Assembly: GCA_016867395.1 (NCBI GenBank)
Contig: VGJS01000045.1
Location: 1 to 33,894 of the forward strand
Source of the DNA: Candidatus Handelsmanbacteria bacterium
GTDB taxonomy: Bacteria; Latescibacterota; UBA2968; UBA8231
DNA length: 33,894 bases
Direction: 5' to 3'
The notes below the pieces were generated by a model that did no database searches, had not been told where the DNA came from, and was given only the letters and a program-made list of their open reading frames with translations. The position numbers and the translations under genes were made by a program. Below, piece after piece: positions 1-8,105 of the stretch. Within the stretch, counting starts at the first letter, position 1. The number at the start of each line of letters is the position of its first letter.

Positions 1-600
1 CTTGGACCTTGTAGACGAAGAAGTCCCGGCCACGGTCAGTCTGGATGCGCTAGATAGGGAACGGCATCTCTTCGATGACCTTGTCGATAAAGAGGACCGT
101 GTTGACAGCCGTGCGGCGGTCGTACAGTGCCAGCACGCGGTAGCGGGTACCGTCATCGATAAACGTATACTGGACAGGCCAGGAGCGCTCTTGCAGGTAT
201 CCCTCTGCACTCGGTCAGCAGGGATCGGACGCGGGTAGCGTGTATACCTGCCTTGCCACGGTAGGGGCATAGAGGAGCTACCTGATGCCCGATCAAGGTC
301 TTGTGGATGGTCCCTAAAGCCAGACGCGTCTCCTCAACCGATGCAGCTCGCTCTGGCGTCTTCGGGCACCCAAGTTGCGGTCTTTCCGCAGCTTAAGAAT
401 CTGCTGCTCAATGGTAGGAGTCCGTTTTTGGTTGGGCGTAGTCTTGGGCCGACGACTTTGGCTGTTTAAGCCTTCGAGACCCGCTGCCTGGTAGCGTCGC
501 CAACACTTCCGGAGGGTCGGGCAGGAAAGGCCACACCTCCGACAAACTAGGCCAGCATTGCCAACCTGCTTTTAGCGCTGGACCCAAGTCAATCGCATTC
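1..600 (-). pseudogene. IS481-type transposase remnant (partial)
   Basis: Read on the minus strand, two stretches resemble an IS481-like transposase. Around 300-520 lies an N-terminal helix-turn-helix part (RRYQAAGLEGL, then SRRPKTTPNQ and IEQQILKLRKD). Around 1-180 lies a retroviral-type DDE core with FIDDGTRYRVLALYDRR and, further on, QTDRGRDFF, which carry the first two catalytic aspartates. The reading frame changes between the two parts. An amber codon at 50-52 interrupts the core just before the RIQTDRG motif, and further stops fall around 240-320. The third catalytic residue would lie outside the window. This is a dead copy. The family call rests on motif memory; another integrase-core IS family is possible. 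Confidence 0.7.
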
Positions 601-613
601 GGATTTCGTGTTC

Positions 614-647
614 TATAGACAACCAATTTAGTGAAAGGATGTCTATA
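614..647. repeat. short inverted repeat beside the IS481 remnant
   Basis: TATAGACA at 614-621 and TGTCTATA at 640-647 are perfect 8-base inverted copies separated by 18 bases. They sit near the 5' end of the transposase remnant. They could be part of a degraded terminal repeat or a chance palindrome; no matching second end is in the window. Confidence 0.3.
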
Positions 648-659
648 AATCACACAGTA

Positions 660-1472
660 TCACTGCAGCGGCGCAGCAGGTTTAATCCGGGAAAACTGCT
701 GATCCAGGCGCACCCCCAGCCATACCCGGTCCCGCGGGTCCACAGCCACGGGCTCGCCAATAGGCAGGAACACGTTCGACCAACTCGACCCGGCATTGGG
801 CGGCTGGGTGCTGATAAAGGACCGTCCCCCGGAAAACGCCTCGAACCAGCCCAGCCGGCCAGCAGCCCCCGCTGTTCAATCTCCACCTCCACCTTCCCCA
901 CCGGCACCTCCGACCCGTCCTTTTACAGATCGCAATACATCAGGCACCCCGGCGAAACCAGCAGGTCCCCCGCCTCTGCCCACAGGTTGCGCGAAACCTG
1001 AGACGAAAGGTCCAGCAGTGGGCCGAATTCCAGCCCCGTCTCGCCGCGCAGCGGCCCCACCAAGTCGCTGAACTGCACGCCCTCGGCAGTGGGTGCCGCG
1101 CACAAGTCCAGGCCCTCTGGCAGCAGGCGCCCCCCTTTTGGAAGAAAGCCCCGGCGGGCGACGACGACCAAGTCCACCCACTCGGGCAGTTCGACCTTGG
1201 TGGAGTGCCCGGCGAAAAACTCGATGCGCCCTTCAAGGCCGTTATGCCTGGCCAGTTCCCTAACAACCCCGAGGATATGGCCCCTCTCGATGGCGTAGCC
1301 CCCCCCGCTGCCCCAGCGGCAGGGCAGCATCGCCAGCAGGCCGCTGCCGGTGCCGTTGTTTAGCACCACCTCGCCGGGGTCTGCGGGTGGCCCTCAGCGC
1401 CCCGCCCATCGCCCGCACCAGCGGCAGGTCCACCAACATCTGGCGATGCCAATCGACCTCAGGACCGCCCAA
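660..1472 (-). pseudogene. PRMT-like SAM-dependent methyltransferase, frameshifted
   Basis: Minus-strand reading gives fragments in the order of a protein arginine N-methyltransferase. An opening WHRQMLVDLPLVRAMGGAL (about 1390-1450) is followed, after a frameshift, by the SAM-binding region VVLNNGTGSGLLAMLPC and by YAIERG, then RHNGLEGRIEFFAG and GGRLLPEGLDLCAAP. A stop falls near 923. Reading then resumes with VPVGKVEVEIEQRGLLAGW and shifts again into a barrel-like end with STQPPNAGSSWSNVFLPIGE. The stretch after VDLVV lacks the double-Glu substrate loop expected of PRMTs, so about 20 residues appear deleted. The gene is non-functional as read. Its substrate cannot be told. The frameshifts should be checked against read data. 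Confidence 0.7.
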
Positions 1473-1542
1473 ACGCCGCCTTGACAGATGGGAAGGGCTG
1501 CACTAACTCGCCGCAGCCACGGCCCCGTGGGAGGAAACACGC

Positions 1543-1800
1543 ATGCCGCGCGTCAACATCATGCTCCCCGACGAGATCCTCGAACAGATGGACCAAGTCG
1601 CCCAGCGGGAGGGCCTGAACCGCAGCCAGTTGATTCGGCAGGCATTCCTCGTGTACCTGGAGCGCCGCGGCGAGGACGACCAGCGCCAGCAGCGGCAGGC
1701 CGACATCCAGAAGGCCATGGAACTCCAGGACCGGCTGCGGCAGCGGCCGCCGCCCTGGGACGCGCTGCGCACCTTGCGGGAGCAGCGCAAGGGCACATGA
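1543..1800 (+). CDS. vapB: VapB-type ribbon-helix-helix antitoxin
   Basis: This is an 85-residue protein. Residues 1-45 form a ribbon-helix-helix DNA-binding domain (MPRVNIMLPDEILEQMDQVA, then NRSQLIRQAFLVYLE), with the beta strand and two helices of CopG/MetJ-fold antitoxins. The C-terminal half is charged and Arg/Gln-rich, as expected of the flexible part that wraps the toxin. The start is supported by the ribosome site GGAGG about 8 bases upstream. Its stop overlaps the start of the PIN-domain gene by four bases (ATGA), the usual VapBC arrangement, in which the pair binds and represses its own promoter. The antitoxin looks intact although its toxin gene is not. Confidence 0.85.
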   Translation: MPRVNIMLPDEILEQMDQVAQREGLNRSQLIRQAFLVYLERRGEDDQRQQRQADIQKAMELQDRLRQRPPPWDALRTLREQRKGT

Positions 1801-2225
1801 TTCGCTACGCCCTTGATACTTCGGTGGTGCTGCACTCGTTCTCCCAGACCGGCGACGAGGACACCGACCGAGCCCTGCGGCTGCCCCAGGAACACCGCGA
1901 TCAGTCCATCGAGCTAGTGGTGCTGGACCAGGCCGTCTACGAGTTGATCCATGTGCTAAAGTAGAGCCGGCACTTCGACAGCGACCTGCTCGAAGCCGCC
2001 CTGGCCAGTCTCGAATCTCTGCACGTCACCGTGGTGCCCTACAGCCACGAGCAAATGCACAAGTCCGCCCGCATCGCCTTTGAACACGACATCGGCACCT
2101 TCGCCGCCGGCGCCGTGGCCCTGGGTGCCCTCCTACGGTGCCAGATGGTAACGGACGACGAGCAGGTGTACCGCAAGATCTCCAGCCTGCCCTGGACCAT
2201 CCTGCTGGCCAACCGCAGCCTTTGA
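1797..2225 (+). pseudogene. vapC: VapC-type PIN-domain toxin with one amber codon
   Basis: The frame runs 142 codons from the ATG overlapping vapB, with one interruption: TAG at 1962-1964 (codon 56). Before it is RYALDTSVVLHSF, with the first PIN aspartate, and YELIHVLK, with the conserved glutamate. After it the same frame continues with SRHFDSDLLEAALASL and ends with MVTDDEQVYRKI, which carries the late acidic site. PIN toxins cleave RNA, often tRNA or rRNA, using Mg2+ held by these acidic residues. A single base change from a Lys codon (AAG to TAG) would explain the stop. The toxin is therefore probably inactive as a 55-residue stub, unless the amber is read through or suppressed. No other frameshift is visible, which suggests a recent mutation or a sequencing error. 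Confidence 0.8.
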
Positions 2226-3410
2226 TCAGACCCCCGCCAGGGCTTGTTCCAGATCCGCGATCAACTCCCCCTCGTCCTCGATTCCCACTGAGTAGCGCAC
2301 TAATTGATCCTTGATGCCGATAGCCTGCCGGTCCTCGGCCGAAAGATCGTAGTAGGAGATAGTGGCCGGATGGGAGACCAGGCTCTCCACTCCGCCCAGA
2401 CTGGGGGCCAGGTACGGCAGTCGCAGGGCGTGGACAAAGGCCCGGGTCCGCTCGAGATCGCCGGCCACCTCGAAGCTGACCACCCCGCCAAAACCTCGCA
2501 ACTGGCGGAGGGCCACCCCGTGGTCTGGGTGGCTGGGCAGACCGGGATAGTAAACCTTTTCAATCTTGGGGTGCTCTTCTACGTACCGGGCCAGGCTCAG
2601 TGCCGTTTTGTTCTGGCGCTCGATCCGCAGGCCCAGGGTTTTCAGGCCGCGGATGAGCAGATACGCCGACTGTGGATCGACCATCGAGCCTATGATGTTG
2701 CGGAAATCCTTGATGGCCCAGACCAGGTCCTTTCCCCCGCATACCGAGCCGGCCAACAGGTCGTTATGGCCGCCCAAATACTTGGTGGCGCTGTGGATGA
2801 CCAGATCCACCCCGTACTCCAGGGGCCGCTGGTTGACCGGGGTGGCAAAGGTGCTGTCGATGAGCACCTTGAGCCGCCTCTTTTTAGCAAAGAGCACCAG
2901 GCGCTCCAGATCCACCACACGCAGGTGCGGGTTAGTTGGGGATTCGGCGAATAGGATGCGGGTGGAGGGCCGCACTGCTGCCTCCAAAGCCTTCCAATCG
3001 CCTGGGGGCACCGCAGTGCTCTCAACCCCGAACTTCTGGATCAGCTTGCAGAACTGCACGGTGCGGCGATAGCAGTCCTCCATGAAGACCACGTGTTGTC
3101 CCTGCCGCAGCATGGCCAGGAGAACCGAGGTCACCGCGCTCATGCCGGACGGAAAAAGCAGGGCCTCCTCCCCTCCTTCTAAAGCGGCCAGTTTGCGCTC
3201 GGCGGCGTGGACCGTGGGGTTGCCGTACCGCCCGTACTCATAGTGTTTGAGTTTGCCGGCCTTGTAGTCGGCGAACTCATCGAGATCTGTAAAAACAAAG
3301 GTGGCAGTCTGGGCGATGGGATTGGTGAGGGAACGGGCGAACTTGTCTCGCTCCTCCCCGTCGTGTATTGCCCGGGTGCTCTCCCCTTTGAAGGGTTGTT
3401 CTTCGCTCAT
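2226..3410 (-). CDS. cystathionine gamma-synthase / gamma-lyase family enzyme
   Basis: This 394-residue PLP enzyme belongs to the Cys/Met-metabolism family and is full length for it. It shows [10 protein letters not shown] (about 58-66, phosphate-binding), [13 protein letters not shown] (83-95), the aspartate of [10 protein letters not shown] (185) and the PLP lysine in [11 protein letters not shown] (K210). The C-terminal [13 protein letters not shown] motif is also present. Family members join an activated homoserine to cysteine, or split cystathionine; sequence alone does not separate synthase from lyase. The gene overlaps threonine synthase by four bases and is downstream of it. Both enzymes can draw on O-phosphohomoserine, so a biosynthetic role (metB-like) is more likely than degradation. 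Its stop directly abuts the vapC stop with no spacer. Confidence 0.9.
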   Translation of the reverse strand: MSEEQPFKGESTRAIHDGEERDKFARSLTNPIAQTATFVFTDLDEFADYKAGKLKHYEYGRYGNPTVHAAERKLAALEGGEEALLFPSGMSAVTSVLLAMLRQGQHVVFMEDCYRRTVQFCKLIQKFGVESTAVPPGDWKALEAAVRPSTRILFAESPTNPHLRVVDLERLVLFAKKRRLKVLIDSTFATPVNQRPLEYGVDLVIHSATKYLGGHNDLLAGSVCGGKDLVWAIKDFRNIIGSMVDPQSAYLLIRGLKTLGLRIERQNKTALSLARYVEEHPKIEKVYYPGLPSHPDHGVALRQLRGFGGVVSFEVAGDLERTRAFVHALRLPYLAPSLGGVESLVSHPATISYYDLSAEDRQAIGIKDQLVRYSVGIEDEGELIADLEQALAGV

Positions 3411-4747
3411 AACCTGCTCTCGAGGGCTTTGAGGACCGCCCCGCGCACCGAGTCGTAATCGGCGCCCACGTCGATCAAGCGGTTGGCGTGCCGCGCTTCG
3501 ACCCCGAATTCATGCAATTGATGCTCGTGGTAGCGGATCTTAAAGTCGGGGAACTTAAGGCCGTGGGCCGTGGAGATGACCAGCACCTTGCGACCCGGGA
3601 CAATCACCTTGCGCTCTACCAGCTTGAAAAGCACCGCCAGCGCCACCCCGGTATGGGGGCAGGTGAAGAGCCCGGTGCGGTCGGCCCGGGCTGAGGCATT
3701 GGCCAATTCGTCCTCGGTGGCCTGCTCCACCACCCCGTCGAAGCGTTTCAGGGTGCGGATGGCCCTCTCATAACTGACCGGGTTGCCGATCTGGATGGCG
3801 CTGGCCAGGGTGTTTCGGGCTTTCTGAGGCTCAAACCTGGCAAACCCACTTAAAAAACTCTGGTACAGCGGATTCGCGTTGGCCGCCTGGGCCACGGCCA
3901 GGCGGGGCAGGCGGTCGATGAGGCCCATCGCCTTCATTTCGAGAAAGCCCTTCCCCAGGGCGCTGACGTTGCCCAGGTTCCCCCCCGGTATGATCACCCA
4001 ATCCGGCACCGCCCAGTCGTCCTGCTGTACCAGTTCGATGGCCACGGTCTTCTGGCCCTCGATGCGCAGCGAGTTGCGGGAGTTTGCCAGGTAGATGTTC
4101 TCGCGCCGGCTCATCTCGATGGCCACCTTCATGCAGCCGTCGAAGTCCGTGGGCAGGGTCAGGGTGATGGCCCCGTTGGCGATGGGCTGTATCAACTGCG
4201 AGGTGGACACCTTGTCCTTGGGCAGGAAGACGATGGCCGGGATGCCGGCCGCGGCGCAGTAGGCAGCCAGGGCCGCGGAGGTGTCGCCGGTGGAGGCGCA
4301 GGCCACGGCCGGGATCTTCTTGCCCTCGGCAATCATTTGCTTTACCATCGACACCAGCACGGTCATGCCCAGGTCCTTAAAGGACCCGGTATGGCTGTTC
4401 CCGCACTGTTTGATCCACAGATCCCCGATGCCCAATTCCCGACCCAGCCGCTCGGCCCAGAACAGGTTGCTTCCCCCCTCATACATAGAGACGACGTTCT
4501 CGTCGGCTACCTCCGGGCAGACCATCTCCTTCTTACCCCAGACCGAACTGCCAAAGGGGAAATCCGTGCGCATATAGCGCTGGTCTAAAAGTTTACGCCA
4601 TTCGCCGGCCGGGCGGGTGGCCAGCGCTTCCATGTCGTGGCGCACCTCCAGCAGCCCACCGCACCGCCGGCACTCGTAGACAATCTCATTGAGCGGATAG
4701 CGCTCGTCCTCGCAATGGAGGCACTGGAACCAGGCGCGATAGGGCAT
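3407..4747 (-). CDS. thrC: threonine synthase
   Basis: This 446-residue PLP enzyme converts O-phosphohomoserine to threonine. An N-terminal zinc-ribbon-like segment has Cys at 9, 12, 26 and 29, as in plant- and archaeal-type threonine synthases. The PLP lysine is K124 in [12 protein letters not shown]. The [13 protein letters not shown] loop follows, and [16 protein letters not shown] forms the phosphate-binding glycine loop. The start ATG is the first gene of a two-gene minus-strand unit and overlaps the downstream cystathionine gamma-synthase-type gene. I see no leader attenuator. The extension after residue 400 ([14 protein letters not shown]) is typical of the family. Identification is firm. 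Confidence 0.95.
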   Translation of the reverse strand: MPYRAWFQCLHCEDERYPLNEIVYECRRCGGLLEVRHDMEALATRPAGEWRKLLDQRYMRTDFPFGSSVWGKKEMVCPEVADENVVSMYEGGSNLFWAERLGRELGIGDLWIKQCGNSHTGSFKDLGMTVLVSMVKQMIAEGKKIPAVACASTGDTSAALAAYCAAAGIPAIVFLPKDKVSTSQLIQPIANGAITLTLPTDFDGCMKVAIEMSRRENIYLANSRNSLRIEGQKTVAIELVQQDDWAVPDWVIIPGGNLGNVSALGKGFLEMKAMGLIDRLPRLAVAQAANANPLYQSFLSGFARFEPQKARNTLASAIQIGNPVSYERAIRTLKRFDGVVEQATEDELANASARADRTGLFTCPHTGVALAVLFKLVERKVIVPGRKVLVISTAHGLKFPDFKIRYHEHQLHEFGVEARHANRLIDVGADYDSVRGAVLKALESRL

Positions 4748-4835
4748 GGCTCGACCCAGACCGGAGAGGATTTCAGGGAAAGGGGATGAATTTAGAATCT
4801 ATTCCAGGGCCGGCGCGGGTGCAAGGTAAAACAAT

Positions 4836-4862
4836 ACGGAGCCGGGATGATCCCGGCTCCGT
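4836..4862 (-). terminator. Rho-independent terminator
   Basis: A perfect 12-base stem, ACGGAGCCGGGA / TCCCGGCTCCGT, encloses a 3-base loop. In the minus direction it is followed by TATTGTTTTA, a T-rich tail. It lies 27 bases past the stop of the acidic E-I-D-A-L protein gene and before thrC, so it would isolate the two transcription units. Confidence 0.8.
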
Positions 4863-4888
4863 GTCTTCCTGGGGTGCGGGGGGTGAAA

Positions 4889-6193
4889 TCAGCCGAAAAG
4901 CGCGTCGATCTCGTCCCGGGAGATGCTGTCCTCCTCCCCCTTTTTGTCCTTGGCCGGAGCGGCCTTGGGCCCGGCCTTAGCTGGGGCTTTGGGTTCCGCT
5001 GTAGGCGCGGCCTTCGGCGTCAGGGCCGCGGGCTTGGGTGCCACTTCCGCCTTGAATGCGGGTTTGGGAGCGGGCTTGGCAGGTACCTTGGGCGCGGCCT
5101 TGGGTGCGGGTTTGGGGAGTTCGGCCTCCTCCTCTTCCTCCCCGTTGAGCAATGCGCTGAGGTCCTCGTCCGAAACCTCGGCCTCCTGCTGGTCCCCCGC
5201 CTCCAATAGATCGCCGAGATCCAACTCGCCCTCCTCCGCAGACTCCTTTCCCACGGCTAGATCATCCAGATCCATTTCCTCTTCCTCGACTTCCTCGACA
5301 GCGGCGGCCTCTGGTTCCGCGTCTTCAACTGCTACGGCAGGTTGCTCTTCCAGTTCGAGGTCGCTCAGGTCCAGCTCAAGCTCCTCCTCGGCCTCCACTG
5401 CCTGCTCATCCTCGGCCAGGGCCAACTCGTCCTCGGGGGCAGCCTCCTCCTCTTCCTCTCCGACCACCGAACCGAGCAGGTCGTCCAGGTCCCCGTCGGC
5501 GGAAACCGCCTCCTCAGGGGCGGCCAGTTCCAGCTCCCCATCGGGCTCTGGCTCCGTCTCCCCGGCCTCTTCCACCGCGCCTTCGTCCAGCAGATCCTCG
5601 AGTTCGTCCCCATCCTCCTCCGGCAGGTCCCCGCCGAGCAGGGCATCGATCTCCTCCTGGCTGGAGGCGGCGCCCTGATGCTCGCTGTTATCGAAAAGAG
5701 AGTCGATGTTGGCGGCCCCGTTGTGGGGCTCTGCCAACACGGCATCGGCCCGGTCTTCGTCATCGGGTTCCATGCCCAGGTGCTGTGAAGAGGCGCCCAA
5801 CTCCGGCTGAAGCAGCTCCTCCTCCATGTCAGCCTCTTGCTGGGGGCTGAGGTCCACCGAGGACTCTAAGTCGTCGATGCCGGGGATCTCCAGGCCCGCG
5901 TCCAAGTCCCGGCCCAGCAGCCCGGCGCCCATCTGCGCGAAAGCAAGTTGCAGGCGCTCGTACTTGTCCTGGTCGAGCCGGCCACCGGCCAGCAGGAAAG
6001 CACTTTGGTGGGCAAAGGCTAATACCTGGTTGAGGTGGGGCACCGCGTCTTCGTACACCGTCAAATACGCCCGCACCTTCTCGCTGGCCACCTCGTCCTT
6101 TATCTTCTCGTACCACAGGTTCTTGAAAAGGGTGGACAGGGCTTCAATAGCTTCCAGCCGCTCCGCGATTTGGCGCTGATCGTCTTTTTCCAT
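4889..6193 (-). CDS. acidic protein with repeated FliM-like EIDALL motifs
   Basis: This is a 434-residue protein of unknown function. Residues 1-105 look folded and helical. The rest is low complexity and very acidic, then a Pro/Lys/Ala-rich linker (about 359-416). The striking feature is recurring short motifs: SSQEEIDALLGG (178-188), IDSLFD (163-168), LEDLLDE (198-203), GDLDDLLGS (234-242), LDLGDLLE (324-331), SDEDLSALLNG (341-351), and the extreme C-terminus SISRDEIDALFG (423-434). The SQ-E-I-D-A-L-L form matches the N-terminal peptide of the flagellar switch protein FliM, which binds phosphorylated CheY. No signal peptide or membrane segment is seen, so it is cytoplasmic. No flagellar or chemotaxis gene lies in the window. 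It forms a single-gene unit ended by the terminator at 4836-4862. A scaffold for CheY-like receivers is an inference. Confidence 0.75.
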   Translation of the reverse strand: MEKDDQRQIAERLEAIEALSTLFKNLWYEKIKDEVASEKVRAYLTVYEDAVPHLNQVLAFAHQSAFLLAGGRLDQDKYERLQLAFAQMGAGLLGRDLDAGLEIPGIDDLESSVDLSPQQEADMEEELLQPELGASSQHLGMEPDDEDRADAVLAEPHNGAANIDSLFDNSEHQGAASSQEEIDALLGGDLPEEDGDELEDLLDEGAVEEAGETEPEPDGELELAAPEEAVSADGDLDDLLGSVVGEEEEEAAPEDELALAEDEQAVEAEEELELDLSDLELEEQPAVAVEDAEPEAAAVEEVEEEEMDLDDLAVGKESAEEGELDLGDLLEAGDQQEAEVSDEDLSALLNGEEEEEAELPKPAPKAAPKVPAKPAPKPAFKAEVAPKPAALTPKAAPTAEPKAPAKAGPKAAPAKDKKGEEDSISRDEIDALFG

Positions 6194-6453
6194 TGCTCAA
6201 TCCCTGTAATTGGGCCGGCTTTTACGAAGGTCCGATATCTGGGAAGCAAGAAACATGCCCCGTTGATAATCGGCACCTCCCCCTTGCGCAAGTCCCACCC
6301 ACCGCGCTTCCCTACCAGCTATTGTGGCTGCCTCCAGGGAAGCGGTGTCGGACAGGCAGAAGATTCTTCCTACCTCAATCTTTTGCCTTGGAAACTAGTA
6401 TTTGAGGCCGGACTTCCCAAATTCCCAAAAGCATTAGGCCCTTTGCGTTGCCT

Positions 6454-6981
6454 TTACTGGGGGCGCAACCGGCGCAACATCAACCGCAACAGCAAGACCA
6501 GCAATACAACTTCAGGGACCATATAACTGGCATTATACGCAAGAGAATACAGCCAGACTGGCTGATCAGGGGGAGCGAACTGTGCAAAGAAGACCACCCC
6601 CGAGAGAAAGTGGGCAACCAGGCGCAGGCTACAGGCGAGCATCAATCCAACCGCCACGCGCAAGGTCGAGATGGGCGAACCAGAGGGCCAGCACACCGCG
6701 GCGGTGCCCAGTACGCCCAGGGCCAAGGGATAGTCGAGTATTAACTGTAGGGGATGCACAAAAACCGGGTGGAGGAGGAAATCCACTACCCCATAGAGCG
6801 CACCGGCGGTGATGCCGGCCCGCACACCGTGGCGGAGGGCGACGATCAAGATGGGAAGCGCCCGCAGGCTGATGGACCCGCCGTAGGGCAACCGCGGCAG
6901 AGGCAAGGACTTGGACACCAGATCAAGCACGGCGGCCAGGGCGATGGCCACCGCCAGCTCTGCGCCGAGGCGGACGTTCAT
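6454..6981 (-). CDS. thiT: ThiT-like thiamine transporter (ECF S-component)
   Basis: The protein has 175 residues and about six hydrophobic segments. Family features include GGSISLRALPILIVALRHG (about 34-52), ITAGALYGVVDFL, the LDYPLAL motif, HFLSG with a conserved His, and YNASYMVPE with a conserved Asn. These fit ThiT, the membrane S-component that binds thiamine and needs a shared ECF energizing module (EcfA, EcfA', EcfT), not encoded here. The ATG at 6981 is preferred over upstream in-frame codons because the protein begins hydrophobic there, and because the start overlaps a tiny upstream ORF by four bases. I searched the leader for a TPP riboswitch core (CTGAGA) and did not find it. Another S-component specificity is possible. 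Confidence 0.75.
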   Translation of the reverse strand: MNVRLGAELAVAIALAAVLDLVSKSLPLPRLPYGGSISLRALPILIVALRHGVRAGITAGALYGVVDFLLHPVFVHPLQLILDYPLALGVLGTAAVCWPSGSPISTLRVAVGLMLACSLRLVAHFLSGVVFFAQFAPPDQPVWLYSLAYNASYMVPEVVLLVLLLRLMLRRLRPQ

Positions 6982-7064
6982 CCAGGATGCAGGGCCCGGG
7001 GTGGGAACCAGGCCCGCACATGGGCGTCCCCTCCAATGTGGGTCATAACGGTGATGGCCTGCAT
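6978..7064 (-). CDS. possible 28-residue leader ORF before thiT
   Basis: This small ORF begins at an ATG with GGAGG almost touching it and ends in a TGA overlapping the thiT start by four bases, like other coupled pairs in this window. It would encode MQAITVMTHIGGDAHVRAWF and eight more residues. I recognise no family. It may be a coupling or leader peptide, or chance. Confidence 0.25.
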   Translation of the reverse strand: MQAITVMTHIGGDAHVRAWFPPRALHPG

Positions 7065-7073
7065 TCCTCCATG

Positions 7074-7103
7074 GGGTCAGGAACTTCAAATGGTTCCTGA
7101 CCC
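7074..7103. repeat. 11-base perfect palindrome between two coding units
   Basis: GGGTCAGGAAC and GTTCCTGACCC form an 11-base stem with an 8-base loop (TTCAAATG on plus). It begins 3 bases past the stop of the TPR-parvulin gene. No T-run follows on either strand, so it is not a classic terminator. It could be a transcript-stabilising hairpin, a weak terminator, or a REP-like element. I found no second copy in the window. Confidence 0.6.
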
Positions 7104-7106
7104 TAT

Positions 7107-8105
7107 CTAATTGAGGCGGTGGATGATAACTACCCCCATCGGTAAAACCATGGGGGCACAAGTCTGACCGACCTGCAACCCCTGTACGGCCTTTTCGAAA
7201 TCTGGCAGCAGTTCCCCAGGGCTGAAAAACCCCGTATCCCCTCCGTCCTGGGCATTTGGAGCCTTTGAGAAGCGCGCCGCCAATCCGGCAAAGTCCTCCC
7301 CTGCCTTGTGTTTAGCCACCACCTCCGCGGCCCTGGCCTGGGTGTCCACCAGGATATAGCGGGCCCGCATCTTGCCGCCCATCACCGCCTCCACCGCTTC
7401 CCGGTTCGCCCGCACCGCCTGCCGCAGACGGGGGTCCTTAGCCAGGGACTCGGCTTGCTGGTACGCGGCAAGCGCTTCGGGGTACTGCCCCCGCCGCGCC
7501 AGGAGAAAGGCGATGTTGTTGTGCGCTTCCAGATCCTCGGGCAGAAGTTCGGTTACCCGTCGGAACTCGGCAATGGCCTGCGCCAGTGAGTCCCCTTCGG
7601 TGTAGTACACCCCCAGGAAACGGTGCGCCTCGGGGTTTTGGGGGTCCAAATCAAGAGCGTGGGAAAAGGCCACCTTGGCCAGGGCGGAATGGCCGGCCTG
7701 CAGGTGTATGGCCCCTACCATGACAGCGATGCCCGAGGACCCTGGTTCAAGTTCCTGGGCCCGGCGGGCGTAAACCAGGGCAGAATCCGGCTGGTCCAGC
7801 ACCTGGAAGACCTTGGCCAACTCAAAACAGACCTGGGCTTGGGCCGGGTTCTCGGCCAGCGAACGCCGCAGGAGGGCCCCGCCCTTCTCCAGTTGCTCAG
7901 TCTGGAGATACAGACCCGCCAGGCGGTTCAATATCTTGGCGCTTCCCGCCCCGACCGCCAAGGCTTGCTCATAAGCGGAGATGGCTTCGCTCAGCCTGCC
8001 CTGGTCCGCCAGCGCCTCCGCAGTCTCGGCCAGGCGAAGCAGATCCGCTGCCCCGGCGCGTGCAGCCAGTATCACCAGTGCGACTAGGAGATTGTGCAAC
8101 ATCAT
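7107..8105 (-). CDS. secreted TPR protein with C-terminal parvulin domain
   Basis: This 332-residue protein starts with a probable signal peptide (residues 1-20, ending near ARAGAA). Residues 21-225 are about five to six tetratricopeptide repeats, for example GRLSEAISAYEQALAVG, LDLDPQNPEAHRFLGVYY and GQYPEALAAYQQAESL. Residues 247-332 match a parvulin-type (PpiC) peptidyl-prolyl isomerase: RARYILVDTQARA, EDFAGLAARFSKAPNA, GGDTGFFSPGELLPDFEKAV and a final MGVVIIHRL. Parvulins turn prolyl bonds and act as envelope chaperones. The TPR array would supply client or partner binding outside the cytoplasm. The start follows the aldolase stop with no gap (TAAATG), so it is in the same operon. TPRs fused ahead of a parvulin are an uncommon order to my knowledge. 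Confidence 0.8.
   Translation of the reverse strand: MMLHNLLVALVILAARAGAADLLRLAETAEALADQGRLSEAISAYEQALAVGAGSAKILNRLAGLYLQTEQLEKGGALLRRSLAENPAQAQVCFELAKVFQVLDQPDSALVYARRAQELEPGSSGIAVMVGAIHLQAGHSALAKVAFSHALDLDPQNPEAHRFLGVYYTEGDSLAQAIAEFRRVTELLPEDLEAHNNIAFLLARRGQYPEALAAYQQAESLAKDPRLRQAVRANREAVEAVMGGKMRARYILVDTQARAAEVVAKHKAGEDFAGLAARFSKAPNAQDGGDTGFFSPGELLPDFEKAVQGLQVGQTCAPMVLPMGVVIIHRLN

Noticed and set aside
4923..5678. Serine-rich plus-strand frame opposite the E-I-D-A-L protein
   Set aside because: Ser/Pro runs are the mirror of Glu/Asp codons on the other strand, and no domain is seen.
6982..7106. TPP riboswitch before thiT
   Set aside because: The CTGAGA core and the second conserved arm are not present.
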